This document shows positions 44,761 to 56,900 of a DNA stretch of 64,000 bases, piece after piece. The translations under genes and the position numbers were made by a program. This stretch comes from Rhynchospora pubera. Taxonomy: Eukaryota > Streptophyta > Magnoliopsida > Poales > Cyperaceae. How positions within the stretch are numbered: the stretch's first letter is position 1; the number at the start of each line of letters is the position of its first letter. Under the pieces are notes generated by a model. It did not search any database. It was not told the origin of the DNA and saw only the letters and a list, made by a program, of their open reading frames with translations. The DNA lies in NCBI GenBank assembly GCA_028095005.1, contig CM051462.1, positions 83,525,846 to 83,589,845 on the forward strand, written 5' to 3'.

Positions 44761-45197
44761 CCCGGTTACGGACGACCAGAATTGTGTTTGCAAATTTATA
44801 ATTCTAATGTAGTGTTTTTTTCTTTATGATGTCAAATTTTGTGTTTTTTGTCTTGTGGAGAACGGTGCACTAATGTCAAATTTGTGTTTTTTCTGTCTTC
44901 TTGAGAACTGTGTTGTGTGCACCATTAATTTGGTTGATTGTCGTTAACAAGTTTATTAGTATTATCAATTGAGAGTAGTGACATTGATATTTAATTTGAC
45001 ATTTATTTTTCCTCGACTCAAATTGCTCTAGGTAATTGTACTACTGGTTATGAAAATATAATACCTCTTAATAGCCTGTTTATAGCTAGGCAAAACAGCC
45101 ATCGATAATCGTACCTTTCGGATGAGAAATAAAGCATGTATACGTACATAGGTGTTTAATGGTGCTCTGAATTTCTATCGAATTATATAGAATATAT
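44761..45197. other. Non-coding spacer
   Basis: No gene is seen. A short duplicated phrase ('gtcaaattt(t)gtgtttttt(g/c)tctt') occurs near 44830 and 44874. Confidence 0.4.
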
Positions 45198-45205
45198 ATT
45201 TTTTC

Positions 45206-45386
45206 CAGTGGCGGATCTAGAAAAAATATCTAGGTGGGTCTGACAACTTCTGTTTAAGTCTTCAGCCCCACTTTCGAGTGCTCCAATGGCAAAAAAAATT
45301 AGCTGGGGCTAAAAGGGGGCTCCAAGGGCTCGACGGCGTGAGGTGGGGCTCTAGCCCCACCCGCCCCGGTGGTAGATCCGCCCCTG
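45206..45386. mobile_element. hAT-type MITE (181 bp) with 8-bp target duplication
   Basis: The ends are inverted: CAGTGGCGGATCTA on the left, and the complement of the right end is CAGGGGCGGATCTA. The flanking octamer ATTTTTTC is repeated exactly at 45198-45205 and 45387-45394. An 8-bp duplication with CAGNGG-type ends is typical of hAT elements. It is non-coding and GC-rich in the middle. Confidence 0.85.
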
Positions 45387-45394
45387 ATTTTTTC

Positions 45395-46113
45395 CAAATA
45401 GATTTCTTTGGAACTACAATTCACAATCAAAACTATAAATCGCTGATGCTGTTTGTTTTGAAATTCGTATCAGCTTTCATTACACAATTTGAATTTTGTA
45501 TTAATTGCACAAAATTTAAGTCCAAAAAAATGAAAATAAAGGTTTTTGTGATTGAATTGATCATCCATTGATATTTATATTTTGTCATGTAAAAATTTTT
45601 AAAGGCCTGCTGAGGGGGGACTAGCCTATTTAGTGGAGAGGGTGAAATATTTTTTATATACTAAACCATACAAAAATGAATGAAATAAGCTGGTGAAAAC
45701 TCTAAGCATAAGTGGTTCTACACTACGCCTATATAAGTCGTCATTAGTCCAAGCCAACTTGTCATAATACGAACCGGTACAAGCGCGTGACTGATCCTGT
45801 GGTCCCACGGATCGGAATGAGATGGTTGCATGTACATGTAAAAATTGAATTATAAGTTTACCAAATTTAACGTGAATTGACACTCTCTGCATGCTACTAG
45901 TATGCTCTAATTTCACTTCATCTCTCTCTCTCTATCTCTCTCTTTTGGTGTTAAAGGCCCATAGGCAATCATTTATTGAATTGTGATTAAAAATTTCAAA
46001 TTGCATATCAGTTACAACATCTACATTAAAAATTAAAAGATGGATATGTAATATCGACCTATTTCTTGCAACTGTTGGATCAGATGGAGATTTCAATTTC
46101 TTTCTTTTATTAT
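45395..46113. other. Non-coding spacer with a (CT)n tract
   Basis: No gene is recognised. A CT microsatellite occupies 45919-45944. The minus-strand ORF at 45626-45916 has no family features. Confidence 0.4.
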
Positions 46114-47479
46114 CACTACGTCATTTTTTATTATTTGTACCAGTTTTTTAATGATTATTAGTACTGATTTTGCAGCGGTACTAATAATAGGGGTACTAAA
46201 ATTAATAAAAATCGGTACTAATAAGCCGGTAGTAGCAGGAATTGGAATTGGCGGAAAACGCTATTAGTACCGGTTTTTTTATATAAAATCGGTACTAATA
46301 TTAATTAAATAAAAAACAGAAAATTTAATTAATTTTAGTACCGGTTTTTTATAAAAAACCGGTACTAAAGTTGATTTTAAAAAAAATAATTTAGTACTAA
46401 ATTAATTAACATTTTTCGTATGGTATAGGCCTGATAAATTAACATTTTTAGTACTAAATTAATTAACATTATTTCACAGGAAGTTGTAAAACAAAATGAG
46501 GCTTTTTCTTTGTTTGCTTTGTGCTAACTAAAAACTAATTTCAAGTTATTAATTATGTTGTATGGTATTGGGCCTTATCTCATAACACAATGTACTTAAT
46601 TTTGATCAATGGAGCTAATCTACATTAATAACTAGCAACAAAATTCTAATTACAAAAAATTAACAACACATGGTCTATACAAAAGAAGGATTGTGGGATT
46701 CGCATTGAGAAAATCAACCCTAAACTCATTGTATAAGAGATGAGAGGAGGAGAAACTTACTTGAGGTGGAGGCAGCGGCGATAGCGGAGGAGGCGACAGC
46801 GAACATAGGCGATTTCAGTGACAGCGGACAGAGGCGGAGAGGTGCAGAGAGGCGACGGCGGAGGAGGCGAGTGGAGAGATAGAGGGTTTTGAATCAGTTT
46901 AAAACTGAAGATTAGTGAAGGGAAGACCTTGAGAGATAGAACAGTGGTATAAGAACTTGAGAGGCAAAGGAATAGTGAAGGGAAGACATATAATTCGGTA
47001 AAAATATCTGTGTATTTTTAGTACCAGTTTTTTATAAAAAACCGGTACTAAAAATCGCCTGAAAAAAAAACAGTTTTTAAATTAGTACCGGTTTTTTACA
47101 AAAAAAAACGGTACTAAAGGTTCAAAAGAATAAAAAAACCGTTATATATTTAGTATCGATTTTTTATAAAAAACCGGTACTACAAATCAATATATTAGTA
47201 TCGGTTTTTTATAAAAAATCGGTACTAAAAATCGCCTGAAAAAAACAATTTTTAAATTAGTACCGGTTCATTTCTAAAAAACCGGTACTAAAAATCGCCT
47301 GAAAAAAAAAACAGTTTTTAAATTATTTTTCAGACGATTTTTAGTACTGATTTTTTAAAAAAACCGGTACTTAATAATAAATTTAACAATTACGAAATTG
47401 CCATGATTTATTATTAGTACCGGTTTTCTTAAAAACCGATACTAATGAGCCGGTACAAATAATCCTTTTTGTTGTAGTG
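46114..47479. mobile_element. Non-autonomous CACTA element (1366 bp)
   Basis: Ends are CACTAC...GTAGTG, with inverted termini that share ATTATTTGTACC after about 16 bases. The trinucleotide TAT is duplicated at 46111-46113 and 47480-47482. Both subterminal regions (about 46160-46385 and 46995-47455) are packed with copies of TAGTACCGGTTTTT and its complement, arranged as palindromes with a short AT centre. The middle (46745-46900) is a GC-rich, purine-rich stretch and encodes no transposase. It must be moved by an enzyme encoded elsewhere; the motif differs from that of the large CACTA at 53204. Confidence 0.88.
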
Positions 47480-47482
47480 TAT

Positions 47483-48900
47483 GCCAAGACTCAAAAGTGG
47501 TGCGGCCTGGCCAATGCATGTGAGGAGGTGTGGCCGATGCATGAGATGGATCGGCCGGCAAGTGAGGATGTCTAGCCGGTGCGAGGGACGCAATTGTTGG
47601 TGTACTACTATGCATATATGACAAATGCAAACGAAAAAACCAGTAATGGCAGTGAGTGATTGTCAAGTTTTCCAAAAAGAAAAAGACTCAAGAGGAAGAA
47701 CAGGCTGACTATTTTAATAATTTGTTATTATTTACAAAAAAAAAAATCAAGCATGATTACTAGTAATAATTAAAATTTCAAGATATTGACGTATTGAGTT
47801 TTTATTAACCAATGAGGATTTTGTTTCTGCAGAAATTAAATGTTTTTATAATTAATTTTTTATATAAAAAATTATTATTATTACAACACTACAATCTTTA
47901 TTTGAGTGATTGAATGCATAAATATCTGAAATCTCTTGCCCTCGCAGCTAGGATAAAAGTGATAAAACAAGGAAATGTTGTTTTTTTTTTTCACATATCT
48001 TTTTAGACCGTTGTTTTTAATGTAGCATTCGTTATTTTAAAATATCCGCCCCCATTAAATATGCTGAAAGCTATTGGTATAGGTAACTTTATTGTTCCGA
48101 TCATTTATTATTAAAAAAAAAATAGGTTCAAGCCTTCAATGCGTGCAACTAGAAAGGATACCATTCCCCATAGGCCATAAGTAAACAAATTAATCGATTC
48201 ATTTTAAATGCAAGGTACGTGGTAAAATGATTTGATAGAAGAATAAATCATTTCGTAACTGCCAAAATGTATACAAATGCAGTATTCAAGTACATCCAAA
48301 AACTATGATAGTGAAATCACAAAATTAATCAGCAGGCACCATTTATATTTCTTTGTTCACATGAAAGAACAATTAAAATTGACCTTTATTTTGCTTGGAA
48401 AAAAATAATGACTTGATAAGTAAACATTCAAAACCGATCTTCTATGGCGTAATTTTTAGGCTCCCGATGACATTCAAAAGAAAGTCAAAATATAAAAAAT
48501 TTTAATTCAAAAGGGTTACTACTTCATAATAATTTTTTATAACCTTAACAAGCATTATTAACTGTAAAATTGTAGAAAAGGGGTTACTGATGACATGGTA
48601 TATTTTATAATATATGATGAGGTTAATTTGATCATCTATTTGAGTTTGTCCAATATTAGATAAAAGAAAAGTCATCAGTTAATTTACAAGGATCCGAACA
48701 GAGAAGGAGATACGGGTTAAGAAACCCAACCCAACATTTAAAAAAAATGAGAGAGAAAAAAACATGTTACACAGTTTGAAAGTACAACCAACACAAGAAC
48801 CAAGATAGTCGTCAGAGCATTTAAAAAATCTTTACAAAGAGGCCCTTGGTACAAGAAATATTCAAATATAGGTCCCTGGACGGACCAAGGAATTACTCAT
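47483..48900. other. AT-rich intergenic stretch
   Basis: No gene, RNA or element ends are seen in 1.4 kb. Only poly-A/T tracts and short unsupported ORFs occur. Confidence 0.45.
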
Positions 48901-49057
48901 GGGTGCGTTTGGATAGGTGTGGGAAGAAGGAAAGAAGGGAAGAAATAGGAAGAAGTATTGGGAAGTGTGTAACTTTGTGAAGAGTTTGGATTGTTTATAA
49001 TTTTTTTTCTTCCCATCTTCCTTCTTCCTCTTCTTCTTCTCTCATCCAAACGCACCC
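48901..49057. mobile_element. Tourist-like MITE, copy 1 (157 bp)
   Basis: Ends are GGGTGCGTTTGGAT and the complement of ATCCAAACGCACCC, perfect over 14 bases. CAT is duplicated at 48898-48900 and 49058-49060. The interior is purine-rich on one side and pyrimidine-rich on the other, so the element folds back. Confidence 0.8.
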
Positions 49058-49092
49058 CATATGATTGTATCAGTGTGGGAAGAAGGAAAGAA

Positions 49093-49249
49093 GGCTCCGT
49101 TTGGATAGGTGTAGGAAGAAGGGAAGAAGGGGAGAAGTGGGAATAAATATTGGAAAGTGTGTAATTTTATGAAGAGTTTGAATTGTTTATAATTTATTTC
49201 TTTTCTTCTTCTTTCTTTCTACTTCTTCTCAACGCATCCAAACGCAGCC
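49093..49249. mobile_element. Tourist-like MITE, copy 2 (157 bp)
   Basis: Ends GGCTCCGTTTGGAT...ATCCAAACGCAGCC. Just outside on the left, 49072-49092 matches the interior of copy 1, so this copy probably sits inside a remnant of another copy. No clean target duplication. Confidence 0.7.
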
Positions 49250-49266
49250 ACTTAAGCAGAATAGAA

Positions 49267-49455
49267 GGCTCCGTTTGGATGCGTTGAGAATAAGGTAGGA
49301 AGAAGGAAGAAGGGAATAAATTTATTGGGAATGGGTAAATTTATTGGAAAGTGTGTAACTTTTGTGAAGAATTTGAATGGTTAGAAATAAATTTATTGGT
49401 AAAAAATTATTATTCATTATTCCTTATTCCGGGAAGAAGCCATCCAAACGGAACC
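49267..49455. mobile_element. Tourist-like MITE, copy 3 (189 bp)
   Basis: Ends GGCTCCGTTTGGAT...ATCCAAACGGAACC, only 17 bases after copy 2. Longer than the others because 'aaatttattgg' is duplicated inside (near 49318 and 49338). AGAA flanks both sides, but the exact duplication is ambiguous. Confidence 0.7.
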
Positions 49456-49715
49456 AGAAGAAAGGGTAAGAGGCTGGTACCAAGATGGTACAATGGTACA
49501 TGTCTATAAAATCTTCGCAAACAGTACCAACTTTTTTTAATTGGCTTCCACCTCACCTGGGTTAATTCTCCTCTTACACCTGACACCTCCATGCTTCATC
49601 ATTTTTCATCCCGCCCCTCCTAATCACCTTCTGTCACCAGTATATTTAGAGATCGACAGATGCCGCATCATTGCCGGATCTTGGTCTGAGCTCCACAGAG
49701 ACACTCGTGAGGTAA

Positions 49716-49869
49716 GCCTCCGTTTGGATGAGAGAAAAAGGAAGAAGAAGGAAGAATGAAGAAAAAAAATTATAAATAATTCAAACTTTTCACAAAGTTA
49801 CACACTTTCCAATATTTCTTCCTACTTCTTCCATTCTTTTCTTCTTCCCACACCTATCCAAACGGAGCC
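49716..49869. mobile_element. Tourist-like MITE, copy 4 (154 bp)
   Basis: Ends GCCTCCGTTTGGAT...ATCCAAACGGAGCC, with TAA duplicated at 49713-49715 and 49870-49872. TAA is the favoured target of PIF/Harbinger elements, which supports the Tourist assignment. This copy is inverted relative to copies 1-3, judging by its purine-rich side. Confidence 0.82.
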
Positions 49870-49872
49870 TAA

Positions 49873-50998
49873 GATGAGAACTTTTGACAAAGTGTCCCAA
49901 GACCTCACCACTTCATAACTCTTTTGTATTGTAATTTTTATGAACAAAATCTTCTCTGTTTTAATAAAATGATATCTTGGGAATATTTATTACGTGTGTG
50001 AATTTAAGTTTAGTTGTTCTTATTATAATTTCCTAATGAGAGACCCTTAATATTGTCTGTTTTAGTACAGGCTATAACCAAGGCAAAATAGGAACCATCG
50101 TTTTAATTAATTTTATATGAATCTGATTATGATTTATTTTCTCGAAAATAAAGGTCCAATTGAAAGTTTGGCCTGATATTGGACTAAACGTTTGATCGTT
50201 ATATGCTTCAATTTGATGATAAAAGTCTCTAATTTGTACCCGGCACATCCAATTAATTTGTCTCAAACTCTCAGCAAATGGTTGAAAGAATTATACCAGA
50301 TACACTGCGCATGAATGCCTATACTACATACATTGTTCACAACCTGAATTATAGAATAATTGTTTAGATTCATTATGCTCTGGTTACTTCATACGTTTTT
50401 GAGAGGTCATGTATACATACATATGTATGTTCTAATAATTTTATGCATTAATGGGTAACAGATCAATCGTTATTCTTACCTCTATGTTTCTTTCTTTTAG
50501 CTTGTATATACCGGTTAAAGATTGCAAATTTGTTTAATTGAAATGTCCTCTTCATGGCCAAGCCCATAGCTTGTATATTATATATGAAAATTGTGTAGCA
50601 TAAAGAGATTACGGAAACGTTTGTTGACATTAGCACAACTTTGTTTAATTGAAACATGAAGAGCATTAACAAGACCACCCAAGTTACTGAGAACAAACAG
50701 GTCCAGACATATTGCTCTTCCAACTTTTTTGGAACCATCCGAATCACCAAAAAAGGTTGTACGTACCGGACCTGGCATCCTAGAATTATAGCCCTTCCCA
50801 AGTAATAAAACTGGAATAATCACAGCAAGTAAAAAAAAAATAAATAAATAAAGAAATACAGTCAAATAGGTTTAAATTTAGGATGGCATCTTGAACCGAT
50901 TTTTTATATTTACGGAATTATTTATAATTTGAAAAGTCGTAAATATCTATAATGGATATGATTAGGGGTGTACTATCCAAAAAAAAAAAAATGATAAT
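49873..50998. other. Intergenic stretch without a recognised gene
   Basis: Two overlapping minus-strand ORFs (50463-50865) have hydrophobic stretches but no family motif or splice pattern I recognise. The rest is AT-rich. Confidence 0.35.
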
Positions 50999-51192
50999 TG
51001 TCATCTGCAGTTTTACCATCCCGCCATCGTTAAACATAAAGTGAACATATAAAAAGACAAGATAAACATATATACAATCACTTGTTTGTATATGTTCACT
51101 TTGATCATTATATATGTTCACTTTATCTATTTTATGTGTTCACTTTGTACTTAGCGATGACAAAAATGACAAAATTGCAGACGACAGTAAAA
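50999..51192. mobile_element. Foldback element (about 195 bp)
   Basis: The left arm (50999-51050) contains GTCATCTGCAGTTTTACC and ATAAAGTGAACATAT. The complement of the right arm (51133-51192) contains GTCGTCTGCAATTTTGTC and ACAAAGTGAACACAT. The centre repeats GTTCACTTT three times. No clear target duplication. Confidence 0.55.
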
Positions 51193-52238
51193 AATTTTCA
51201 AACATAATTAAGCGTGAAATATCCAACTAGAATAAATTGGATGGTTCGTGTCTCTCGTTTTTTTAACTATATATCCGTAATTATCTGGGAATAATGTTTG
51301 AACTCCAGAACAATGTGCGCAGAGAAAGTGGCCCAGTACGGATGGATAGCACGATCCAATTTTTTTTGAATAGTAAGCCCGGCCGTAGGCAAGCACAATC
51401 CAAAATGAAATGTGTACACACATCTTCTAATTTTAATGTGTACAAAATGAAATCTCTAGAAATTTGCATTTGTTGCATTAGACCAAGAGATTTTGAGGTA
51501 TAAATGAACCGTCTTATGAGGATCACATTACAACTGTGGTAGATTATATGCAGATTATGTAGAGTACTAAAAGATAAAGCAAAAATGTACGTCGTCTTGT
51601 ACAACAGCTATTAAAATTTGCCGCCACATAAAATCCTTGTTGACTGTCTGGCTGAGTCGCACTGTGCGTACAATGATGCCTTGGTATAAGTGTCGTTCTT
51701 TCAAATAAATCCGCTACATGACTCGTCACACAAATTATGCCGCCGAAAAACAAGAAAGATAACAATTTCCCTAAATGGAGTGAAAAGCTTTTTGTAGAAA
51801 TTCGGTGTAACCTTTCGCTAGACAAGTATATAAAATTATTTTTTTAATGTTAACATTAATTTTTATTAATTGGGTGTAACATTTGCGAGGCGACCATATA
51901 ATTAACTTAATTGGGTGTAACATTCGAAAATTTACATATGTTTAAATAACTGATAAGTGATAGGTCAAATAATTGCCTACTGGCGTATTTTAAAAAAAAA
52001 AAAATAGGTCCAATAATTCAATTTATGCAGTTATGTTTAGTTTTGATCCTGGATTGCTTGAGATTGACGAACAAGCACGTACAGGTGGTACACAATTACA
52101 GATGCAATTTTTTTTTTCTTTGGGCTACCAGGTTTTTGAGCTTCTTTGGGGGTGACAGCATAAAGCATAGAGTGGATAAATAGCCTACTTAACTAACCTG
52201 GTTAATTACTTTCCTTGGCAGCTCCATGGCAAGCTTTC
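51193..52238. other. Intergenic stretch without a recognised gene
   Basis: AT-rich with poly-A/T tracts. 'ttgggtgtaacatt' recurs near 51871 and 51910. No coding region is supported. Confidence 0.4.
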
Positions 52239-52262
52239 GGGGGGGGGGGGGGGGGGGGGGGG
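52239..52262. repeat. Run of 24 guanines
   Basis: An uninterrupted G24 tract in otherwise AT-rich DNA. Such runs form G-quadruplexes and are also common length-error sites in assemblies. Confidence 0.9.
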
Positions 52263-52332
52263 AGAGAAACTTGGTTAATTAGTAATTACTAAGCATCAAA
52301 TGTATTTTACTATGAGCGATCTCACGCTCCTA

Positions 52333-52489
52333 GGCTCCGTTTGGATTACTTAGGAATAAGAGGAATAGTTTATTTCTAAACGGAAAATATTGGAAAGTGT
52401 GTAACTTTGTGAAGAGTTTAATTTATTTATAATAAATTTACGTTTAGAAAGAAGTTATTCTTCCTATTTCCATACGATACAAACGGGCC
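52333..52489. mobile_element. Tourist-like MITE, copy 5 (157 bp)
   Basis: Ends GGCTCCGTTTGGAT...ATACAAACGGGCC, with CTA duplicated at 52330-52332 and 52490-52492. The interior contains the family phrase 'ggaaagtgtgtaactttgtg'. Confidence 0.75.
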
Positions 52490-52844
52490 CTAATTAACAA
52501 TTATATAACCTCCAAAACGATATAATCAAAATGCTAATCATACCACATGAAAGACTACCTACTGCGCCGTTATAGTGATCTCTACGCTCAACTAAGAGAG
52601 AAAATGAGGAATCGAAGGACACGAAAAAAAAATTTCTTCTATTTCTAATTTCTATACCTGGCCGGCTGGCCCAAACGAACAAAGGACGCATACCTGAATA
52701 TTTGCATTTTTCAAGACCTATAATAATTGTGAGTTTGCTAAACATACCGTTAAATTAAATTATTCTCGCGTGTAGATAAACGGTACAGATTGTATGATAA
52801 GATTTTTAATTTTTTTTTTTTAGTTATTCTGTATATGTGAAGGG
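52490..52844. other. Short intergenic stretch
   Basis: No gene is supported; the minus-strand ORF at 52494-52745 has no recognisable feature. Confidence 0.35.
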
Positions 52845-53203
52845 AAACTTGAGATATGCTAAAATCAGTCGCGACTGACGGATGAGACCGTCAGCTACGA
52901 TCAAATCTCATTTTTCGAGATTCTAACAGTCTATCCGAATCATTCAATGTGTTCTTCATATTGAAATCTCAATGGAGACAAAATTTTATATTTTTCTGAA
53001 ATTTTTTAGTATTTGTTTGATATTTTATAAAATTCTTAATCTAAACAATTTTGGACCCATCAGTAACTATGATTTTTAAAAATCTCAAAAAAATAGTAAA
53101 TAAATTAAAAAAATTAAAATTTGGTCTCTAATGAGATTTCAATATGGAGAACACATTAAACGGTTCAGATTAACTATTAGAATTTCAAAAGTTGAGATAT
53201 ATG
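52845..53203. mobile_element. Second palindromic element, interrupted by the large CACTA
   Basis: Related to the MITE at 2545-2946. Both have 'tttttcgagattc' near the left, a 'tggagac(t/a)aaattttata' arm, its complement 'aaaatttggtctc(t/c)aatg', and 'gaatttc' on the right. Left and right arms pair as a long imperfect hairpin. The right terminus is missing because the CACTA begins at 53204; the rest should lie beyond the CACTA, outside the window. Confidence 0.6.
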
Positions 53204-53221
53204 CACTACGCGAAATTTCAA

Positions 53222-53693
53222 CTTCTGTAACGGTTAATAAAAGGCATTTGTAACGGTACACGTAACGTTACAGTAGCCCCCGTTACAGAATGTCTAATAA
53301 CCGTTACAGATCTATAACGGTTATTATCTAATAACCGTTACAGAAGAATGGCTTCTGTAACGGTTATTATCTAATAACCGTTATGGTATAGTGGACGGAA
53401 AATGTGGTTACGGTTTTATTGAGAACATTTGTAACGGTTAATAGATAACAACCGTTACAGAAGACTGGCTTCTATAACGGTTGTTATATAATAACCGTTA
53501 TCCTATTATTGACGGAAATACATTTTTACTATTTTTTTAGATCCAGTGTAACGGTTATAATCTAATAACCGTTACAGAATCCAGTCTTTTGTAACGGTTA
53601 TTAAGGAATAACCGTTACAGATATTGTTGATATAAAAGAAATGAAATTATGAATTCTGTAACGGTTATTCCTTAATAACCGTTACAAAAGACC
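53222..53693. repeat. Left subterminal palindrome array of the CACTA
   Basis: About a dozen copies of CTGTAACGGTTAT and its complement, mostly paired head to head around an AT-rich centre (for example around 53325, 53375, 53560, 53607 and 53678). In En/Spm such subterminal motifs are the TnpA binding sites. Confidence 0.88.
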
Positions 53694-53940
53694 TTCTTTT
53701 TTTTTGAATTTGGCATGTTTTATTGGCTAGCCCAGTTTTGCTAGCCGAATTGGTACCAAATTGGTACCCAATTTACATTATACAATCCAACATGCAGCAG
53801 ACAAACATATATCATGCATATATCAGATGTCACATATATATACCAAGCACAAAACATATATCAATACATATATCAATATGTAGCAAAAATTAACAAAGTA
53901 ACTATACATAGAGTTAACACCAAATCAAGTCAAAATTTTC

Positions 53941-56900
53941 CTAAAATAATACCCCATACATGAAGTCCATAACCTCCGAAACGACTGCATCAACGTCTTC
54001 GTTTTTATATGGTTGTCCAACCGGCTCGATATACTGCAATTTGATCATTAACAATTGATAAAGTCAAATAATTTTGTAAACCCTAAGCCCTAAACCAATA
54101 AAAATATAAAATCCTAAAATAATAAATCGGCTTAACATTACCTCAGGGAATTCTCCGACCGTAGTCCAACTACTTAATATCGCCCTCATGTTGAGCATTG
54201 TGAAATATCCACACTCTGTGCCGCCCCTTTGTATCGGTCCCTAATTAAGATTTCAACAAAAGAAACACAATCTTTTTTAGTTAATTTCAATTTCACAAAC
54301 AAATAATATCTTAAACTGATAAGTTCTGTACCTTAATTCGGTACCAATCAAATCCTGTTCTGCTCTTTTGGCTATATCTTCCGGCTTCCACTAAATACCG
54401 CTTGTATACCCTGCATGCAATATTATTTAAAACAACAAAATCTAATATTTTTTAATTTGAAAAATCTCATCATGCTTTAACTTAATTCAGAAATGAAAAC
54501 TTACGAAGATATGAATGGCTTAATATATAACTTTGGATTCTTGCGTTCCAGAGAATCAACAAAGTGAACGGTGCGCTTCTCGACATTAATAACAAGGACA
54601 ACCCAATGAAACCTGTAATTAATAGAGATTTATTATTTTGGTGGAATTAAAGGAAACTACAAAATTCTTTCATTAGTAGCCATATTGGTTATATTTCTTA
54701 CTGCTGATTATACGGCAAAACAAGATAGGAGGATGGATTCTCCATGAATGCTCTCGTTAGGTAATTCACCGCACCGAGTTCTTCGTGTTTGAACTTCCAC
54801 TCAGCCAATAACTCTGGATCCAGTACGGTGATGCTCTTGGAGAACTCATTCTCTTCTTGCCTTGTTGAAAGTTCTTCCATCCAAAACCTGCAAACATGGA
54901 TATCAAAGTTCAACAATTTCAATTTTGAATGAATTGAATGAAGAAAAAAATAAACATTAAAGTTGAAAAATTCAAACCAGCAGTAAAATTTCACAATCGA
55001 TTGAGATAGCTCCTCCCTTTTAAAACATTCGACAATATCCTCGACATTAACGTTGAACTTAACATCGCCACCGTGCGTACCCCAAGGATTGCAATTAGGC
55101 AGCTCAAAGTTCATCTCTTCTTCTGGTTGGAGCATCAACAGTCTGTATACTGCTTGTTCGGATGGGCTCAGCCTGTCAATAATATCCTTAGGGAGGAGTG
55201 GATCACGAGTAACAAACGACCCCGCACTTGGGACCTTTGGACTCTCCTCCACATTCTTCGCCGCCTCCTTCGCCTTTGCCTTCTTTTTGGCCGGCTTCTT
55301 TTTGGTCAAACTCTGCATTCAATGACATCATATTAATAAGTCATTAGGAGAAATGTATGAAACAGATTGTCATAATTAAATAAAACGATACCTTGTGGCC
55401 TATGTCCACCAAAAATGACGGCCATGGGAATCGGCCCCCTATATTATTTCCCAATAGCTCATCTGACCTACCAGGGACTTGCCATTCACGAAATTCATCG
55501 CCTACTCGGAGAAGATGGACATACAATTGTTGATCAGTTAGAGGCACGCCGTGTACGATCTGACCAACAACACTCGGAATAATATTTCCTTCGGCCACCT
55601 TAATCCTCTGGTTGTTGTGATCAAGAGAAAAGAGATCGCACGGCATTTCTTCCTGAAATTCAGTTCAATCAGAAACTCTAATGCTGCCAAAAATAAATAT
55701 AAAGAGAAAAGAGAAAAATGATCAATATGAACCTGAACAACGCTTCTCGGATCCGGAGGCATATAGCTTGAGGCAACCGTTCGGAATAACTCTTCGTTTG
55801 GCATTCCTGAGTCTACCTCAGCTTCAACGAATGGCTGATACGGCGTCACAAATTGCTGTGGTGCTTGAATCTGCAATCCGCTACTGGCCAACCATTGTTT
55901 CACGTCCTGAAAATTATGAAGCAACTGGATAATGAAGAATAGTTTTCATTCATTTTGATTACATTTTGATTATCAAAAAGGATTACCTGAAAAGCTTGTT
56001 GTCTCGCCGCATTCATTATCTCCTCAGAGTGAATCAAGTCCCTTTTGGTTTTCTCAGCGGCTTCAGCTGCGACCCTGCTCATCAATTCTTCAATCTGGTC
56101 TGGTGCCATCCATCCTTCATGCGCATCCTTTCTAGATTTTCTTTTATACACATCTTCCTTCTTGGTCCATAAAGGATATCCCCTGATTCTTCCTGGATGT
56201 TCCGGCCTGTCAACCGCCCGATTTAAGACTTCTTGTTCCGGTATTGACCCGGAATTGATTTCACCAGACATGGCACTCAACCGACTGAATGCCTCAATAG
56301 TCGACGAATCAGAGCTATGGAACGTGTAAGTATCTAACAAGCAACAAACAAATCTTATTAATAATCACAAAACAGAATTTGAAGTTAGCATATATAACAA
56401 GTCTTTACATGTGTAAGTACCTTTATCCTTCGTAGCCACAGTCCTTCCCATGAAATACCTTTGACTCCTCGGTTCTAAATCGCCGATGGTAATGCTCGTG
56501 GAACCGGCCCCTTCAGAATCTCTTGGTATGACAATCTTGTCTGTAGGTTTCCATGAACCTTTTTTTCCTCTATAGCCAGTGGAACCCATCCTATGAGGCT
56601 CTTTCCATTTCTTTCTCAACTCCTTCGCTTTGTTGCTCTTTTGTACAAAATCTGCACCCGTCCTTTTGTTGAAAAATTCTTCCCATTCCTTTTGTGAGAT
56701 TGGGTGTTTATCGCATGGATTTTTTGGATTGTTTGGATCGGCATTTGTGATGTACTCCTCAGCAATCCTACTTCTATAAGCCCTGTGACTTATGCCCATC
56801 GCTTTGAGAGTATTGTTCATGGCTTTATCATCTTCGATGTTGAACATTTTCTGAAACATAACGAAACGTTAGTTAATTGGTAGCATAGAAATTTAAATTA

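Noticed and set aside
47442..47675. 77-aa minus-strand ORF at the right end of the small CACTA
   Set aside because: Crosses the CACTA end at 47479 and shows no family features.
50463..50865. Two overlapping minus-strand hydrophobic ORFs
   Set aside because: Short, in conflicting frames, with no recognisable motif or splice structure.
51544..51825. 93-aa minus-strand ORF
   Set aside because: AT-rich intergenic ORF without any domain or neighbour support.
53222..53693. Regularly spaced palindromes as a possible CRISPR array
   Set aside because: Spacing is irregular, the genome is a plant, and the motif is the CACTA subterminal repeat.
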